Below are positions 12,204-12,604 of a stretch of DNA of 12,604 bases, piece after piece. Source of the stretch: Clostridiales bacterium UBA6388 (GTDB lineage: Bacteria; Bacillota; Clostridia; Oscillospirales; Oscillospiraceae); contig DJQK01000072.1 of the NCBI GenBank assembly GCA_002437575.1, positions 3,880 to 16,483 of the forward strand, written 5' to 3'. A program made the translations under genes and the position numbers. Under the pieces are notes generated by a model that was not told the DNA's origin, did no database searches, and saw only the letters and a program-made list of their open reading frames with translations. Each line of letters opens with the position of its first letter. Positions within the stretch are counted from its first letter, which is position 1.

Positions 12204-12604
12204 TTGGCTCGTAAATTCAAAACCATGGACGGCAACAATGCCGCGGCGCACGTATCGTATGCGTTTACCGAAGTCGCCGGCATTTATCCCATCACGCCGT
12301 CGTCCCCGATGGCCGACCTCGTCGACCAGTGGTCCGCAACAGGTCTGAAGAACATCTTCGGCTCCACCGTCAAGGTCGTCGAGATGCAGTCTGAGGCCGG
12401 TGCGTCCGGTACGGTCCACGGCTCGCTCGGCGCGGGCGCTCTGACCACCACCTACACCGCGTCCCAGGGTCTTCTTCTGATGATCCCCAATATGTACAAG
12501 ATCGCCGCCGAGCAGCTGCCCTGCGTGTTCCACGTTTCGGCACGTACCGTCTCGACGCACGCTCTGAACATCTTCGGTGATCACTCCGACGTCATGGCCT
12601 GCCG
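12204..12604 (+). CDS. Pyruvate:ferredoxin (flavodoxin) oxidoreductase, N-terminal part
   Basis: This enzyme oxidatively decarboxylates pyruvate to acetyl-CoA and CO2 and reduces ferredoxin, the central step of fermentation in anaerobes. Only the first 133 codons are in the window; the gene runs off the right edge and the full single-chain enzyme is about 1,170-1,200 residues. It starts at TTG (12204), with AGGAGGT (12190-12196) seven bases upstream. The protein then begins ARKFKTMDGNNAAAHVSYAF as typical members do. With this start the conserved YPITPSSPMA gives T31, VEMQSEAG gives E64 and HVSART gives R114, the same numbers as the catalytic and cofactor residues of the Desulfovibrio enzyme, which supports the TTG. 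The next in-frame ATG (12225) would remove seven conserved residues. Usual gene names are nifJ, por or pfo. It is expressed from a strong promoter divergent from comM. Confidence 0.95.
   Translation, partial: MARKFKTMDGNNAAAHVSYAFTEVAGIYPITPSSPMADLVDQWSATGLKNIFGSTVKVVEMQSEAGASGTVHGSLGAGALTTTYTASQGLLLMIPNMYKIAAEQLPCVFHVSARTVSTHALNIFGDHSDVMAC

Overview
The window looks like the chromosome of a fairly GC-rich Gram-positive anaerobe, most plausibly a gut Clostridia (Oscillospirales-like) species. The signs are a pyruvate:ferredoxin oxidoreductase, a ThiI with no rhodanese domain, strong purine-rich Shine-Dalgarno sites, and frequent TTG starts. The taxonomic call is inference; no 16S or tRNA gene lies here.

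Positions 1-4032 are accessory DNA, read as the right end of an integrated mobile element whose left end lies outside the window. A promoter region (1-190) fires both ways. Leftward it serves a gene starting just outside the window. Rightward it serves a three-gene cassette with ATGA-type junctions: an XRE/Cro-CI-type regulator, a PD-(D/E)XK nuclease-like protein, and a small protein with a glycine/alanine-rich hydrophobic segment. The cassette ends at a GC-rich hairpin. Then come a GGTGAC hexamer tandem repeat, four helically phased GGA-N3-TCC palindromes, and a large serine recombinase gene. A two-way terminator (4006-4032) follows. An AT-rich stretch (4033-4138) separates the recombinase from queA and probably holds the element-chromosome junction.

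Positions 4139-12604 are chromosomal housekeeping genes. queA (tRNA queuosine synthesis) runs leftward and carries an unusual C-terminal tail; part of its 3' end recurs as an inverted copy just past its stop codon. Divergent from it, a strong promoter drives asd and dapA (lysine/diaminopimelate pathway), followed by an AlkD-like DNA glycosylase gene and a near-perfect terminator. Next is a decayed glycosyltransferase-2 remnant that kept its promoter-like region and ribosome binding site. A leftward unit comM/yifB-thiI-cinA (Mg-chelatase-like ATPase, tRNA thiolation, CinA/PncC amidase domain) follows. At the right edge, divergent from comM, lies the start of the pyruvate:ferredoxin oxidoreductase gene, initiated at TTG.

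The best candidates for something undescribed are the regulator-nuclease-membrane protein cassette, the repeat and palindrome array in front of the recombinase, and the inverted queA segment at the presumed element boundary. No search or folding computation was possible, so family names rest on motifs read from the translations.
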